Shown: positions 1-7,232 of the stretch, piece after piece
Layout: the number at the start of each line of letters is the position of its first letter
Position numbering within the stretch: position 1 is the first letter of the stretch
IMG/VR virus record: IMGVR_UViG_3300042996_000007
Span: 1 to 45,737 of that record
Source: a virus
Reading direction: 5' to 3' (one strand)
Length of the DNA: 45,737 bases
Position numbers and translations under genes: made by a program
The notes under the pieces: generated by a model
Database searches by the model: none
The model's input: only the letters and a program-made list of their open reading frames with translations
What the model was told of the DNA's origin: nothing

Positions 1-639
1 TCAGTCCCGCACTGCGCGAACGATCGCCGGCACCGCGAGTCTGGCACCGGCGCCGAGTCCGATGAGGATCAGGCAGATGACGCGGTGTGTGCCGAGGGTG
101 GTGTTGCACCGGTCGGCGATCGTGGCGAGCCGGGCGTCCTCGAACGCTCCTCCGCCGCCCATGGTGGCGTCGGCCTGGCGCAGCGTGAGCTCGAGGTCGG
201 TCCAGGTGGGCGAGATCCAGGTGCCGCAGGTCTCGCCGCCGTAGGTGGGCGACGCGAGGAAGGTGATGAACAGCACCGGCAGGAGGAACGCGAGGCTGAT
301 CCCCCACGCGACGGCCTTGAGCTTCTTCTCGTCGACCGGCCTCCGACCAGCGTCGTTGACGGGCGCGATGTTCTCCGTCCACGTCGAGCCGTCCCAGTAC
401 CGCTGCGTCGCGGCCATGGTCGGGTGCGGATACCAACCGGGAGGCGGGGACTGCGCTCGGGTCGAGGCGTCCTTGGCGGCACGTGCGGCAGCGTTCCTGG
501 CCTGCTCCTTGCTCTTGCGCTCTGCCTCCTGTCGGTCGAAGGCCGCGAAGGCCTCTTCCTGCCGGCGCTTCCGCTCTGCGGCCTTCTGCTCGGCCTCCCC
601 GTCGTCCCCGCTCGCTGGGGGTCGGTCCTGGTCGCTCAC
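1..639 (-). CDS. DUF2510-domain membrane protein of the lysogeny module
   Basis: Predicted 212-aa protein. A charged, Ala/Glu/Lys/Arg-rich helical N-terminus (about 15-60) precedes a DUF2510 motif at about 65-92, recognisable by PPPGWYPHP, YWDG and W-T-E. Hydrophobic segments follow at about 110-130 and 186-205, with two cysteines (C138, C178) between them. DUF2510 is a short actinobacterial domain usually found next to membrane helices; its function is not known. The gene lies 25 bp downstream of the ImmA gene on the same strand, with a GGAAGAAG-like ribosome site before its ATG, so it is probably expressed from the lysogen. A role in superinfection exclusion or host-surface change is inference from position only. 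The stop codon is the first base triplet of the window. Confidence 0.8.
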   Translation of the reverse strand: MSDQDRPPASGDDGEAEQKAAERKRRQEEAFAAFDRQEAERKSKEQARNAAARAAKDASTRAQSPPPGWYPHPTMAATQRYWDGSTWTENIAPVNDAGRRPVDEKKLKAVAWGISLAFLLPVLFITFLASPTYGGETCGTWISPTWTDLELTLRQADATMGGGGAFEDARLATIADRCNTTLGTHRVICLILIGLGAGARLAVPAIVRAVRD

Positions 640-664
640 GGGCTTCTTCTTCCGTCGTCGTCGT

Positions 665-1126
665 TCAGCTGATCAGCAAGATGGTGTCGAGCTGGTCGTC
701 GAGCCAGGCCCGCTCGCGCGGGGAGAGCGTCGACAGCCTGGTGGCGAGCAATGCGTCGTCGACCCACAGGTCGTACGCCGCCTTGTCGTGGTCGGCCTGG
801 TGCCACGCCAAGGCGTGCCCGATGCGGCGCACGCTCGGCAGAAGAAGCCGCGCAGCCTGCCGCTCGACGAGGGCCTCCTCGGACATGCGGTCGCAGGTCG
901 AGCGGGGCCCTCGCAGGACGTGCCCGGTCTCGTGCGCGAGCGTGCTGCGGCGCTGCTCCTGGTTGATCTCGTGGTCGATGAGGATCTTCTTCTCCTCGTG
1001 CCGCGTGAGACCCCAGCGGCCGAACGGCAGCTCGTCGGTGAAGACGATCTCCCACTCGGGGAAGTACCCAATGAACCTCCATGGGTGGTGACCGCGGGCG
1101 TCCCGGCACGTTCGTCGATCGAGCAT
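665..1126 (-). CDS. immA: ImmA/IrrE-family metallopeptidase
   Basis: Predicted 153-aa zinc metallopeptidase. It has the HExxH motif HETGH at residues 65-69, followed about 15-20 residues later by an acidic segment (EALVERQAARLLLP, about 84-96) that should carry the third zinc ligand, as in the ImmA/IrrE (COG2856) family. In ICEBs1, ImmA cleaves the ImmR repressor after DNA damage and triggers excision. Here the gene lies directly downstream of an HTH repressor on the same strand, so the repressor is the likely substrate (inference). The ATG at 1126 has no clear ribosome site. The gap to the repressor stop is 67 bp, so a slightly different start is possible. Confidence 0.88.
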   Translation of the reverse strand: MLDRRTCRDARGHHPWRFIGYFPEWEIVFTDELPFGRWGLTRHEEKKILIDHEINQEQRRSTLAHETGHVLRGPRSTCDRMSEEALVERQAARLLLPSVRRIGHALAWHQADHDKAAYDLWVDDALLATRLSTLSPRERAWLDDQLDTILLIS

Positions 1127-1193
1127 GCGGCGACGCTAGGTGCGCCCGCCGACACCACGGTGCAACCAGCGACCGAGCCGCACCGACGGGCGC

Positions 1194-1748
1194 TCACCTT
1201 GGCTCCATGTCGTCGGGATCGTCGGCCGCGGGTTCGCCGGCACGGTCCTGCTGGTCTCGAGCGATGCCCTTGCTCCCGCGCCGGCCGACATCGCGGGCCG
1301 CCTCCTTGTCGAGGTGCGCACGCTGGGCACGCCGTACGCCGAGAACCGTCGGCTCTCGCGGAGCCGTCTCGCCGTCCTTGTCTTCGTCGGGCCCAGGAGC
1401 TGGCGTACGACGGGGGTCCCCGACGATCACGTCGACCAGGTGCGCGATCGCCGCGGCCTGCTCCTCCGACAGGTCCTGTGCGCCGACCGGCATCAGCTGC
1501 ATCAACCGCGGCGCCGTGTCGTGCACCTCGAGCCCCAGAGACTCGGCGGCGGACAGGATGACCTCGCGCTGGGGGACCCGCAGGCCCCTGGCCAAGGCCG
1601 CCACGGTGGGCGGATCGGGGAAATTCTTAATGGGTTCGCGCACCAGCTGCTGGAGGCGCTTGCTCGATGGCACTCCCCCGCATTCGCGGGCGAGCTCGGG
1701 GTAGCTGCGCCGGCCCTTGTGGGTCTCGATCAGCTCGCTGAGGTTCAC
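1194..1748 (-). CDS. Phage repressor, helix-turn-helix (ImmR-like partner of ImmA)
   Basis: Predicted 184-aa protein. The N-terminal half (about 5-75) has the helix pattern of an XRE-like HTH with a segment like PPTVAALARGLRVPQREVIL. The C-terminal third is a charged, disordered tail. The GTG at 1748 is preferred because a GGAGAG-type ribosome site lies just upstream; the longer in-frame ATG at 1916 would run the coding region through the operator repeats. The gene is divergent from the Cro-like gene at 1987 and precedes an ImmA peptidase, the arrangement of ImmR/ImmA switches. It should maintain lysogeny by binding the half-sites at 1749-1973 (inference). Confidence 0.75.
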   Translation of the reverse strand: MNLSELIETHKGRRSYPELARECGGVPSSKRLQQLVREPIKNFPDPPTVAALARGLRVPQREVILSAAESLGLEVHDTAPRLMQLMPVGAQDLSEEQAAAIAHLVDVIVGDPRRTPAPGPDEDKDGETAPREPTVLGVRRAQRAHLDKEAARDVGRRGSKGIARDQQDRAGEPAADDPDDMEPR

Positions 1749-1973
1749 GCCTACCACTCTCCGCCGTTGAAGCCACAGGGAGCAACGCCGCCGCCCGACT
1801 GCCCGCCTACCACTGTTTGCCGCCTCAGAGTAGCCACGTTGCCTACCAGAAATCCGCACTCTGACCTGCAGAAACACCACGACCTGCAGAACTACACGAG
1901 TGCAAGTAGTTGACACGCCGCCTACCAGTAGGCACCCTTACGGCAAGCGTTACTTGACAGATAGGCACCTATC
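1749..1973. promoter_or_regulatory. Immunity switch region with repeated operator half-sites
   Basis: This is the intergenic region between divergent repressor and Cro-like genes. GCCTAC half-sites occur at 1749, 1805, 1841 and 1920, in the orientation reading away from the repressor. At 1920-1933 GCCTAC and GTAGGC form a perfect dyad with a CA spacer. A second perfect dyad, GATAGG-CA-CCTATC, lies at 1960-1973. Two TTGACA hexamers (1910-1915 and 1954-1959) are present, but neither has a convincing -10 box at standard spacing, so I cannot place the promoters. Operator function is inferred from the repeats and position. Confidence 0.6.
1863..1891 (+). repeat. 11-bp direct repeat in the switch region
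   Basis: GACCTGCAGAA occurs at 1863-1873 and again at 1881-1891, an 18-bp repeat interval. It differs from the GCCTAC half-sites around it, so it could bind a second regulator such as the Cro-like or excisionase protein. Function unknown. Confidence 0.5.
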
Positions 1974-1986
1974 ACCGGAGGATCAC

Positions 1987-2289
1987 ATGCAGAAGCACAA
2001 GCGCTGGCCGAAAGGGACCTGGATGCGACTCATCAGCAAGGAGCGGCTCGCCTCGTTCGTGGGCGATCCCATCAAGGAGCCCAGCAAGAAGATGAGCGGA
2101 CGGCGCCTCGCGCGCTGCGTCGGGAAGCACCCCTCGTTCATCGATCACCTCCTGTCGGGGCGTCGCAGCTCGTGCGCCCCCCGAACGGCTGAGCTCATCG
2201 CGGAGGCGCTCGACGTGCCCCTCGAGATCTTGTTCATGCCCGAGTCGGCAAGCATTGCTACTCGCTCCAGCAAGGAGCAGGTGGCATGA
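1987..2289 (+). CDS. Cro/excisionase-like helix-turn-helix protein
   Basis: Predicted 100-aa basic protein with an HTH-like region at about 38-80 (GRRLARCVGKHPSFIDHLLSG, then TAELIAEALDVP). The ATG at 1987 is chosen because a perfect GGAGG lies 5 bases upstream (1978-1982); a longer in-frame start at 1900 would read through the operator dyads. As the first rightward gene opposite the repressor it is the natural Cro candidate, though some actinophage excisionases look similar. Its stop overlaps the next start (ATGA), so it heads the early operon. Confidence 0.75.
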   Translation: MQKHKRWPKGTWMRLISKERLASFVGDPIKEPSKKMSGRRLARCVGKHPSFIDHLLSGRRSSCAPRTAELIAEALDVPLEILFMPESASIATRSSKEQVA

Positions 2290-2540
2290 GCCACCACTCG
2301 CAGGCCGGGAAGATCGGCGCCCACTCCCGGTGGGCCCGTGAAGAGGACCGCTCCGCCGCCACCGCGCCGGCGCGGGCGGCGATGTTCCGGAAGTTCGAGG
2401 ACGAGGTCGACCCCGAGCGGGTCCTGCCCGTCGAGGAGCGCGCCAAGAGGGCCGAGTCCGCGCGTCGCGCGCACTACCAACGCCTCGCCATGAAGTCGGC
2501 GCAGTCGAGGGCCGCCAAGCGGCTCAACCGCTCCGCCTGA
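2286..2540 (+). CDS. Conserved actinobacterial small basic protein, unknown function
   Basis: Predicted 84-aa protein, highly charged and mostly helical, with regularly spaced Arg and Ala (for example ARWAREEDRSAA-like and KRAESARRAHYQRLA segments). I recognise the style of small helical ORFs found in actinobacterial genomes and phages, but no function is known to me. It starts with ATGA overlap of the Cro-like gene, and an 83-bp gap follows before the next gene. A nucleic-acid-binding role is possible from the charge pattern but not shown. Confidence 0.65.
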   Translation: MSHHSQAGKIGAHSRWAREEDRSAATAPARAAMFRKFEDEVDPERVLPVEERAKRAESARRAHYQRLAMKSAQSRAAKRLNRSA

Positions 2541-2623
2541 CCCAGCACCACCCCACACAAGCCGGAACCCCCGGCCACAGCTTGGCAGCAGACCAGGGGT
2601 TCACGAACTGGAAGGAGTCTCCC

Positions 2624-2887
2624 ATGACGGAGACCAGCACCACCACACCACCGTTCACCGCAGCGGACGCCGTCACGCTCCTCGAGGAGCACCTCAGCGA
2701 GGTCGGCAAGCACGTCATCCTCGAGACCACCGCGGGCGACGAGGTCCGCGTCCGCACCGAGGTCGACGAGTCCACGCTCTCCGAGCTGGTGATCTACGCG
2801 ATCGAGTCGCGCACCGACGCAGACCTCGGGCGCTTCCGCATCACCGTCACCCGGGTCGACGACGACGGCGCGGAGGTGACCGCATGA
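2624..2887 (+). CDS. Small acidic protein, unknown function
   Basis: Predicted 87-aa acidic protein that begins with a Thr-rich segment, then helical and beta-prone stretches rich in Asp and Glu. The ATG at 2624 is chosen because an AAGGAG ribosome site sits 8 bases upstream; the upstream in-frame TTG at 2582 lacks one. It overlaps the next gene by ATGA. No family recognised. Acidic early phage proteins often act as inhibitors of host proteins, but nothing here shows a target. Confidence 0.65.
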   Translation: MTETSTTTPPFTAADAVTLLEEHLSEVGKHVILETTAGDEVRVRTEVDESTLSELVIYAIESRTDADLGRFRITVTRVDDDGAEVTA

Positions 2888-3225
2888 CCGCCTCCCCCGC
2901 CATCGAGACGATCGGCCGGCAGGCGCCCACCGCGCTCCTCGCGATCGTCCAGCACATCAACGACCACCAGCTCGGCGTCCCGCTCAGCATCCACGCCCCC
3001 ACCGACGCCGCGCCCGCCTTCGGCATCACCGTCGCCTCCTACGGCCTCGACGCCTGGGCCGCTTCCGGGTTCGACGTCACCCACGAGCACACCGAGCTCG
3101 TCGGCGGCCGCGTCCTCGGGTCCCGCTGGGAACGGGTCGTCCAGGACGGGCTGCTCCAGCCGTACGGCGTCCGCGTCCGGCTGACCTCGCACCGTGCAGT
3201 GCCCGCGATGGCGGTGACCGCATGA
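2884..3225 (+). CDS. Hypothetical early protein
   Basis: Predicted 113-aa protein with no recognised domain. The middle contains alternating hydrophobic strands (FGITVASYGLDAW) and the end a segment PYGVRVRLTSHR, suggesting a small alpha/beta fold. ATGA overlaps link it with both the preceding and following genes, so translation is probably coupled across the run from 2624 to 3790. Confidence 0.65.
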   Translation: MTASPAIETIGRQAPTALLAIVQHINDHQLGVPLSIHAPTDAAPAFGITVASYGLDAWAASGFDVTHEHTELVGGRVLGSRWERVVQDGLLQPYGVRVRLTSHRAVPAMAVTA

Positions 3226-3644
3226 GCAGCCAGCCCGACTACGACTGGATGGCCCTGGCCGACGCGTTCGGCGTCAACGCCACCCCCGAGCAGGCAGCCC
3301 CGGCGGCCGAGACCGTCACCAACTGGTCCGCGCACCCGTGCCACCAGCACGAGTTCACCGACCCGGCCCTCGCCGCGATCCTCGCGAACTGGTCCCGCGC
3401 CGCAGCCGGCGCCGACCGCTCCGTCCTCGAGCTGTTCGAGGACCTGGCCGACACCCCGGTGCCCTTCGTCGTCACCGACCACGACGACTGCGCCAACCCC
3501 GACTGCGACCGCCAGGTCTGCATGTGCGACACCCCCTGCCCCGGCGTCTCCGAGCGGTGGTGCCTGCACAACAACGTCCTCTGCGACGACTGCCGCCTCG
3601 AGTGCACCGACTGCGCCAACGACTACCGACAGGACGGTGCCTGA
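3222..3644 (+). CDS. Cysteine-rich (zinc-ribbon-like) early protein
   Basis: Predicted 140-aa protein. The first 80 residues resemble a small helical domain. The last 50 residues hold a dense cysteine cluster with patterns CxxPxC, CMC, CLH, CDDC and CTDC, enough for two zinc sites. No named family recognised. Zinc-ribbon proteins in phage early operons often contact nucleic acid or host polymerase, but that is inference here. Its TGA overlaps the next ATG by one base. Confidence 0.65.
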   Translation: MSSQPDYDWMALADAFGVNATPEQAAPAAETVTNWSAHPCHQHEFTDPALAAILANWSRAAAGADRSVLELFEDLADTPVPFVVTDHDDCANPDCDRQVCMCDTPCPGVSERWCLHNNVLCDDCRLECTDCANDYRQDGA

Positions 3645-3790
3645 TGCGCGAGCACACCGAAGCCGCCTGGGCACGCGCCCGGGCCGTCATCGAATCCGAC
3701 CCGCTGCTCCGCCCGCCGACCCAAGCCGACCGCGACCTCGTCGTCGCGTGCGGCTCCGCCGTCGACGAGCAGATCGCTGGTGCGCGGTGA
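3644..3790 (+). CDS. Small ORF in the early operon
   Basis: Predicted 48-aa protein, short and helical, with no recognised domain. It is supported by one-base overlap with the preceding stop (TGATG) and a four-base GTGA overlap with the nuclease gene that follows. Codon third positions are GC-rich in this frame. Function unknown. Confidence 0.55.
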   Translation: MREHTEAAWARARAVIESDPLLRPPTQADRDLVVACGSAVDEQIAGAR

Positions 3791-4812
3791 GCGAGAACGA
3801 GATCCCGCAGGACGCGCCGCTGATGATCGCCGGTCACGACGTGCCCGAGGTCACTGGTCGACCGATGGACCACAAGGCCCAGCCGAAGAAGAAGGACAAG
3901 GGTCCCATCCCCGCACGGCAGGGCAACGGCTACTACGCCGACCACGCCACCGGCGACCGGCTCCGCTCCGTCACCACCATTCTTGGCGGAGGGGTGCCCA
4001 AGCCGGCGCTCCTGTTCTGGGCCGCGATCACCTGCACCGACTCCGCGATCGAGAACCTCCCCGCCCTGGTGGCCGCGTCACGCCACCCCGAGCGACTCGC
4101 CGAGATGCGCGCATGGATCAAGAACGCCCACACCCGCAAGAAGGACGAGCGCGCCGACGTCGGCACGACGGTCCACACCATCATCGAGTCGAAGCTGCTG
4201 GGCACCCCGATGCCGGAGGCCATCAAGGTCGGCGACGAGCTCGTGCGACTGGACTCCGAGGACCTCGCCCCGTTCGTGCGACAGATCGACCGGTTCCTGC
4301 TCGAGTGGGCCCCGGAGTTCACCGCGTCGGAGATGGTCGTCGCCAACCCCGAGCACGGCTACGCCGGGACGCTCGACTTCATGGTCCGCTCCGACGGGCG
4401 CATCGGGGACTCGCTGCGCGCCGCGGGATTCGTGATCCCCGAGGGGTGTGACCTCATGGGCGACACGAAGACCGGTGGCGACTGGGGCCGGCTGACCTCG
4501 CAGGGTCACGTGCACGGCGTCTACCCGGAGGCAGGCCTGCAGATGTCGGCCTACCGCAAGGCGCTCGTCGCGTGGCTCCGCGACGGGTCACGGGTCACAA
4601 TGCCGGCGACTGCGGAGGTCGGGGTGGTCCTGCACCTGCGCCCCGAGGGATACCGCCTCTACCCGGCCCGGTGCGGCGACGCGGAGTACGCCTACTTCCG
4701 ACACGCGCAGATGGTCGACGAGTGGGCGTCACGGATCGCGTCCGCCAAGGCCGACAACCCGGTCATCGGCAGCCCGCTCGTGCTGCCCGCACCCGCGGTG
4801 GCGGTGGCCTGA
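3787..4812 (+). CDS. PD-(D/E)XK nuclease of the RecB/Cas4-like exonuclease family
   Basis: Predicted 341-aa protein. The family core is visible: VGTTVH with His130, an early acidic residue near Glu189 before HGYAGTLDF with Asp197, GDTKTG carrying Asp226 and Lys228, and LQMSAY with Gln252 and Tyr256. The last fits the QxxxY motif that marks RecB-type nucleases. Such enzymes resect double-stranded ends or process phage recombination intermediates. The GTG at 3787 overlaps the preceding stop. Neighbours include a Gp3-like protein, a DEDDh exonuclease and a RuvC-like resolvase, so this is part of a recombination and DNA-processing set. No RecT/Erf annealing protein is recognisable nearby. Confidence 0.85.
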   Translation: MSENEIPQDAPLMIAGHDVPEVTGRPMDHKAQPKKKDKGPIPARQGNGYYADHATGDRLRSVTTILGGGVPKPALLFWAAITCTDSAIENLPALVAASRHPERLAEMRAWIKNAHTRKKDERADVGTTVHTIIESKLLGTPMPEAIKVGDELVRLDSEDLAPFVRQIDRFLLEWAPEFTASEMVVANPEHGYAGTLDFMVRSDGRIGDSLRAAGFVIPEGCDLMGDTKTGGDWGRLTSQGHVHGVYPEAGLQMSAYRKALVAWLRDGSRVTMPATAEVGVVLHLRPEGYRLYPARCGDAEYAYFRHAQMVDEWASRIASAKADNPVIGSPLVLPAPAVAVA

Positions 4813-5036
4813 TGACGATCTACCAGGTCACCACCGACAGGGCCGCCGTGCCCGCGGCCCGGTTCGCCGCCGACGACCTCGTCGATCTCGGCGCCCAGGT
4901 CGCCAACTACCTCGCTCGGCACCGCGTGCTCTCGCGCGCCGTTCCCTACGACGCCCAGGTCGGCAACGACCACGGCGCCATCCATCAGTCCGGGCTCCAG
5001 CGGCCCGTCACCTTCACCGTCCGCAAGGAGTCCTGA
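4812..5036 (+). CDS. Small hypothetical protein
   Basis: Predicted 74-aa protein starting at an ATG that overlaps the nuclease stop (TGATG). It has a helical centre (DDLVDLGAQVANYLARH) and a beta-prone end (RPVTFTVRKES). No family recognised. Lying between the nuclease and Gp3-like genes, it may work with them, but that is position only. Confidence 0.6.
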   Translation: MTIYQVTTDRAAVPAARFAADDLVDLGAQVANYLARHRVLSRAVPYDAQVGNDHGAIHQSGLQRPVTFTVRKES

Positions 5037-5038
5037 CC

Positions 5039-6190
5039 ATGCCCATCCTCGACATCCAGAAGCGCGCCCGCGAGCTCGGCCGGATCCGCATCGGCCAGGT
5101 CGTCCCGACCGCCAACGGCAAGACCCGGCCCGAGAAGCTCGACCGGTTCCGTCTCACCTCGGCCAGCCGGCCGCTGCTCGAGAAGGTTGCCGAGCTCTAC
5201 GGCGGCGAGGTCGTCCAGTGGCAGCCCCAGGGCGGCGGAGCATCGGCATGGGAGGTCGTCACCGACTCCCGACGCCTCCCGATCATGGTCCCGCCGCAGC
5301 CGGTCACCCAGTGGTACGAGTTCTGGACTGCCGGCGGCTGCAAACACCGTTGCGACGGGCGCACGAACGTCCTGACCGACGAGCTCTGCGACCCGGACGA
5401 CCACGGACACAAGGAGGCCCTCAAGCGGCCCACGACCCGCCTCAACGTGGTGCTCCGCGACGTCGAGGGCATCGGCGTCTGGCGCCTGGAGTCTCACGGC
5501 TGGAACGCTGCCGTCGAGCTGCCCGACTCCGCCGACTTCCTCGCTGCGGCCGGTGGCTACGTCAACGGCTGGGTCTCCCTCGAGGCCCGCACCAGCAAGG
5601 CCGAGGTGCCCGACCGCAATAACGGCGGGACCAAGATCGAGACCCGCCACTTCATGGTCCCGATCATCGAGATCGACGTGACCCCTGCGCAGCTGATGGC
5701 CGGGCGTGGCCGCGTCGCCGCACCCGCGCTCGCCGGCGGCCCGGTCGTCGAGACCCCGGCCCTGGCCGCGGCCGGCCCGGACTACGTCGCCCTGGCCGCC
5801 GAGCTCACCACGGCCGACGAGATCCGCGACCTGTGGCACAAGGCCAACCAGGCCGGGCACATGACACAGGGGCTCTCCGACCACTTGCAGCAGCGCGCGA
5901 CCGCCCTCAAGGAAGCGGGCACCCCGCCCGCCCAGGAGGTAGCGGACGATGAGGTCGCGGTCGGCGAGGTCGTCGAGGACTCCCCCGCAACCGCGGGTGC
6001 CCCAGCGGCAGAGCTCGACCCGGACGTCGTGTGGCAGCAAATCATCAAGGTCGCCGGTGAGGGCGGGATGACGCTGCCCGACGTCCAGGACCACTTCTCC
6101 GCCCGCATGGGAGGCCTGTCGTCGGCCGACGCCTCCGCGGCCGAGCTGCAGGCCTACCTCAACATCCTGGTCGACGGCGTGCCGGCATGA
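5039..6190 (+). CDS. Gp3-like protein (phiC31-type recombination directionality factor homologue)
   Basis: Predicted 383-aa protein. The first 230 residues match, from memory, the phiC31 gp3 / phiBT1-type family: an opening MPILDIQKRARELGRIRIGQ, then TRPEKLDRFRLTS (29-41), the block PIMVPPQPVTQWYEFW (81-96), a probable zinc site (C101, C105, C117 and nearby His), and TRLNVVLRDV. In phiC31 this protein turns the serine integrase toward excision. This window encodes a tyrosine integrase and no serine integrase, so a replication or recombination role is more likely here. Residues 240-383 are Ala/Glu-rich with a possible small helical C-terminal domain. AAGGAG precedes the ATG. Confidence 0.65.
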   Translation: MPILDIQKRARELGRIRIGQVVPTANGKTRPEKLDRFRLTSASRPLLEKVAELYGGEVVQWQPQGGGASAWEVVTDSRRLPIMVPPQPVTQWYEFWTAGGCKHRCDGRTNVLTDELCDPDDHGHKEALKRPTTRLNVVLRDVEGIGVWRLESHGWNAAVELPDSADFLAAAGGYVNGWVSLEARTSKAEVPDRNNGGTKIETRHFMVPIIEIDVTPAQLMAGRGRVAAPALAGGPVVETPALAAAGPDYVALAAELTTADEIRDLWHKANQAGHMTQGLSDHLQQRATALKEAGTPPAQEVADDEVAVGEVVEDSPATAGAPAAELDPDVVWQQIIKVAGEGGMTLPDVQDHFSARMGGLSSADASAAELQAYLNILVDGVPA

Positions 6191-6936
6191 GCGCCGCCAC
6201 GAAGTGGGCCGACATGCCCCTCCTCGCCTTCGACGTCGAGACCACCGGCATCGACACCGCCAACGACCGGATCATCCAGGTCGCCCTCATCAAGATGCAG
6301 CCCAGGCAGCGCCCCGAGTCCCACACCTGGCTCATCAACCCCGGCGTCGACATCCCCGAGGGAGCCACCGCGGTCCACGGCATCACCACCGACCACGCCC
6401 GCACCCACGGCGCCGACCCCGGCCAGGTGCTCTTCGAGGTCACCGGCCGGCTCGCCCTGTGGATGGGCCGCGGGTTCCCCACCGTCGTCTACAACGGCGC
6501 CTTCGACCTCTCCATGCTCGAGCACGAGAACGCCCGGCACGGCGTCGACACCCTCGTGTCCCGCCTCGGCCACGGCAAGGTCGGCCCGATCGCCGACGTT
6601 CACGTCCTCGACAAGCACGCCGACCCCTACCGCAAGGGCGGCCGCAAACTCACCGACGTCTGCGCCCACTACGGCGTCGTCCACACCGGCGCCCACGACG
6701 CGACCGCAGACGCTCTCGCGACCGCCCGCCTGTTCCCGCGGGTCATGGCCAAGCACGCCCGGAAGTTCCCCGGCATGGCCATCGGTGGCCTGCACCAGTC
6801 GCAGATCGGGTGGCGCAAGGCGCAGATGGATGGGCTGCGCGCCTACTTCGACAAGAAGGGCACCGAGCACGACGGGTGCGACGGCGGGTGGCCGCTCTAC
6901 GCGGCCGCCGCGCAGCTGCAGGGGGCCGCGGCATGA
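6187..6936 (+). CDS. DnaQ-like DEDDh 3'-5' exonuclease
   Basis: Predicted 249-aa protein. Motif ExoI is AFDVETTG with Asp16 and Glu18; ExoII is YNGAFDLSML with Asp107; ExoIII is HDATAD with His170 and Asp175. This is the complete DEDDh set of DnaQ/epsilon and RNase T-like exonucleases. The substrate is likely single-stranded DNA or a mismatched 3' end. No polymerase lies in the window, so it may act alone in recombination or host DNA breakdown. The C-terminus (about 195-249) is an extra basic and aromatic tail. ATGA overlaps on both sides. Confidence 0.9.
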   Translation: MSAATKWADMPLLAFDVETTGIDTANDRIIQVALIKMQPRQRPESHTWLINPGVDIPEGATAVHGITTDHARTHGADPGQVLFEVTGRLALWMGRGFPTVVYNGAFDLSMLEHENARHGVDTLVSRLGHGKVGPIADVHVLDKHADPYRKGGRKLTDVCAHYGVVHTGAHDATADALATARLFPRVMAKHARKFPGMAIGGLHQSQIGWRKAQMDGLRAYFDKKGTEHDGCDGGWPLYAAAAQLQGAAA

Positions 6937-7232
6937 GCCTCTCCTCGATCGCCTCCACCCCGGCCGGCACCATCAGCGCCCCGCGGCAGCCCCGCGCGCC
7001 GCACGAGCACCCCGACCAGGTCGCCGTGTACCTCGGGCACGCCCGCGCCGCCGGCGTCCAGGCCGCCCTCGGTCACCTGCTGAACGACAACTATGCCGAC
7101 GACCCGGTCCGCCGCCGAGCCAGGGCGTGGATCGCGATGCAGGTGTCGCTCCGTCGGCAGCTCGTCATCGCCGGCCTGGGCGACATCCACCTCGACGACA
7201 CCGCGACGCCGCGCGAGCGGGGTGCGCGATGA
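6933..7232 (+). CDS. Hypothetical early protein
   Basis: Predicted 99-aa protein with a Pro/Ala-rich first third and a helical remainder containing several Arg residues. No family recognised. Overlap with the exonuclease stop (ATGA) and with the next ATG (ATGA) supports it as a real gene. Function unknown. Confidence 0.6.
   Translation: MSLSSIASTPAGTISAPRQPRAPHEHPDQVAVYLGHARAAGVQAALGHLLNDNYADDPVRRRARAWIAMQVSLRRQLVIAGLGDIHLDDTATPRERGAR

Noticed and set aside
1194-1916. Longer repressor starting at ATG 1916
   Set aside because: The extra 56 residues are encoded by the operator repeats and look non-natural; GTG 1748 has a ribosome site.
1910-1982. Standard -35/-10 promoter for the early operon using either TTGACA
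   Set aside because: No acceptable -10 hexamer lies 16-18 bp from either hexamer; for 1954 the -10 position falls on the ribosome site.
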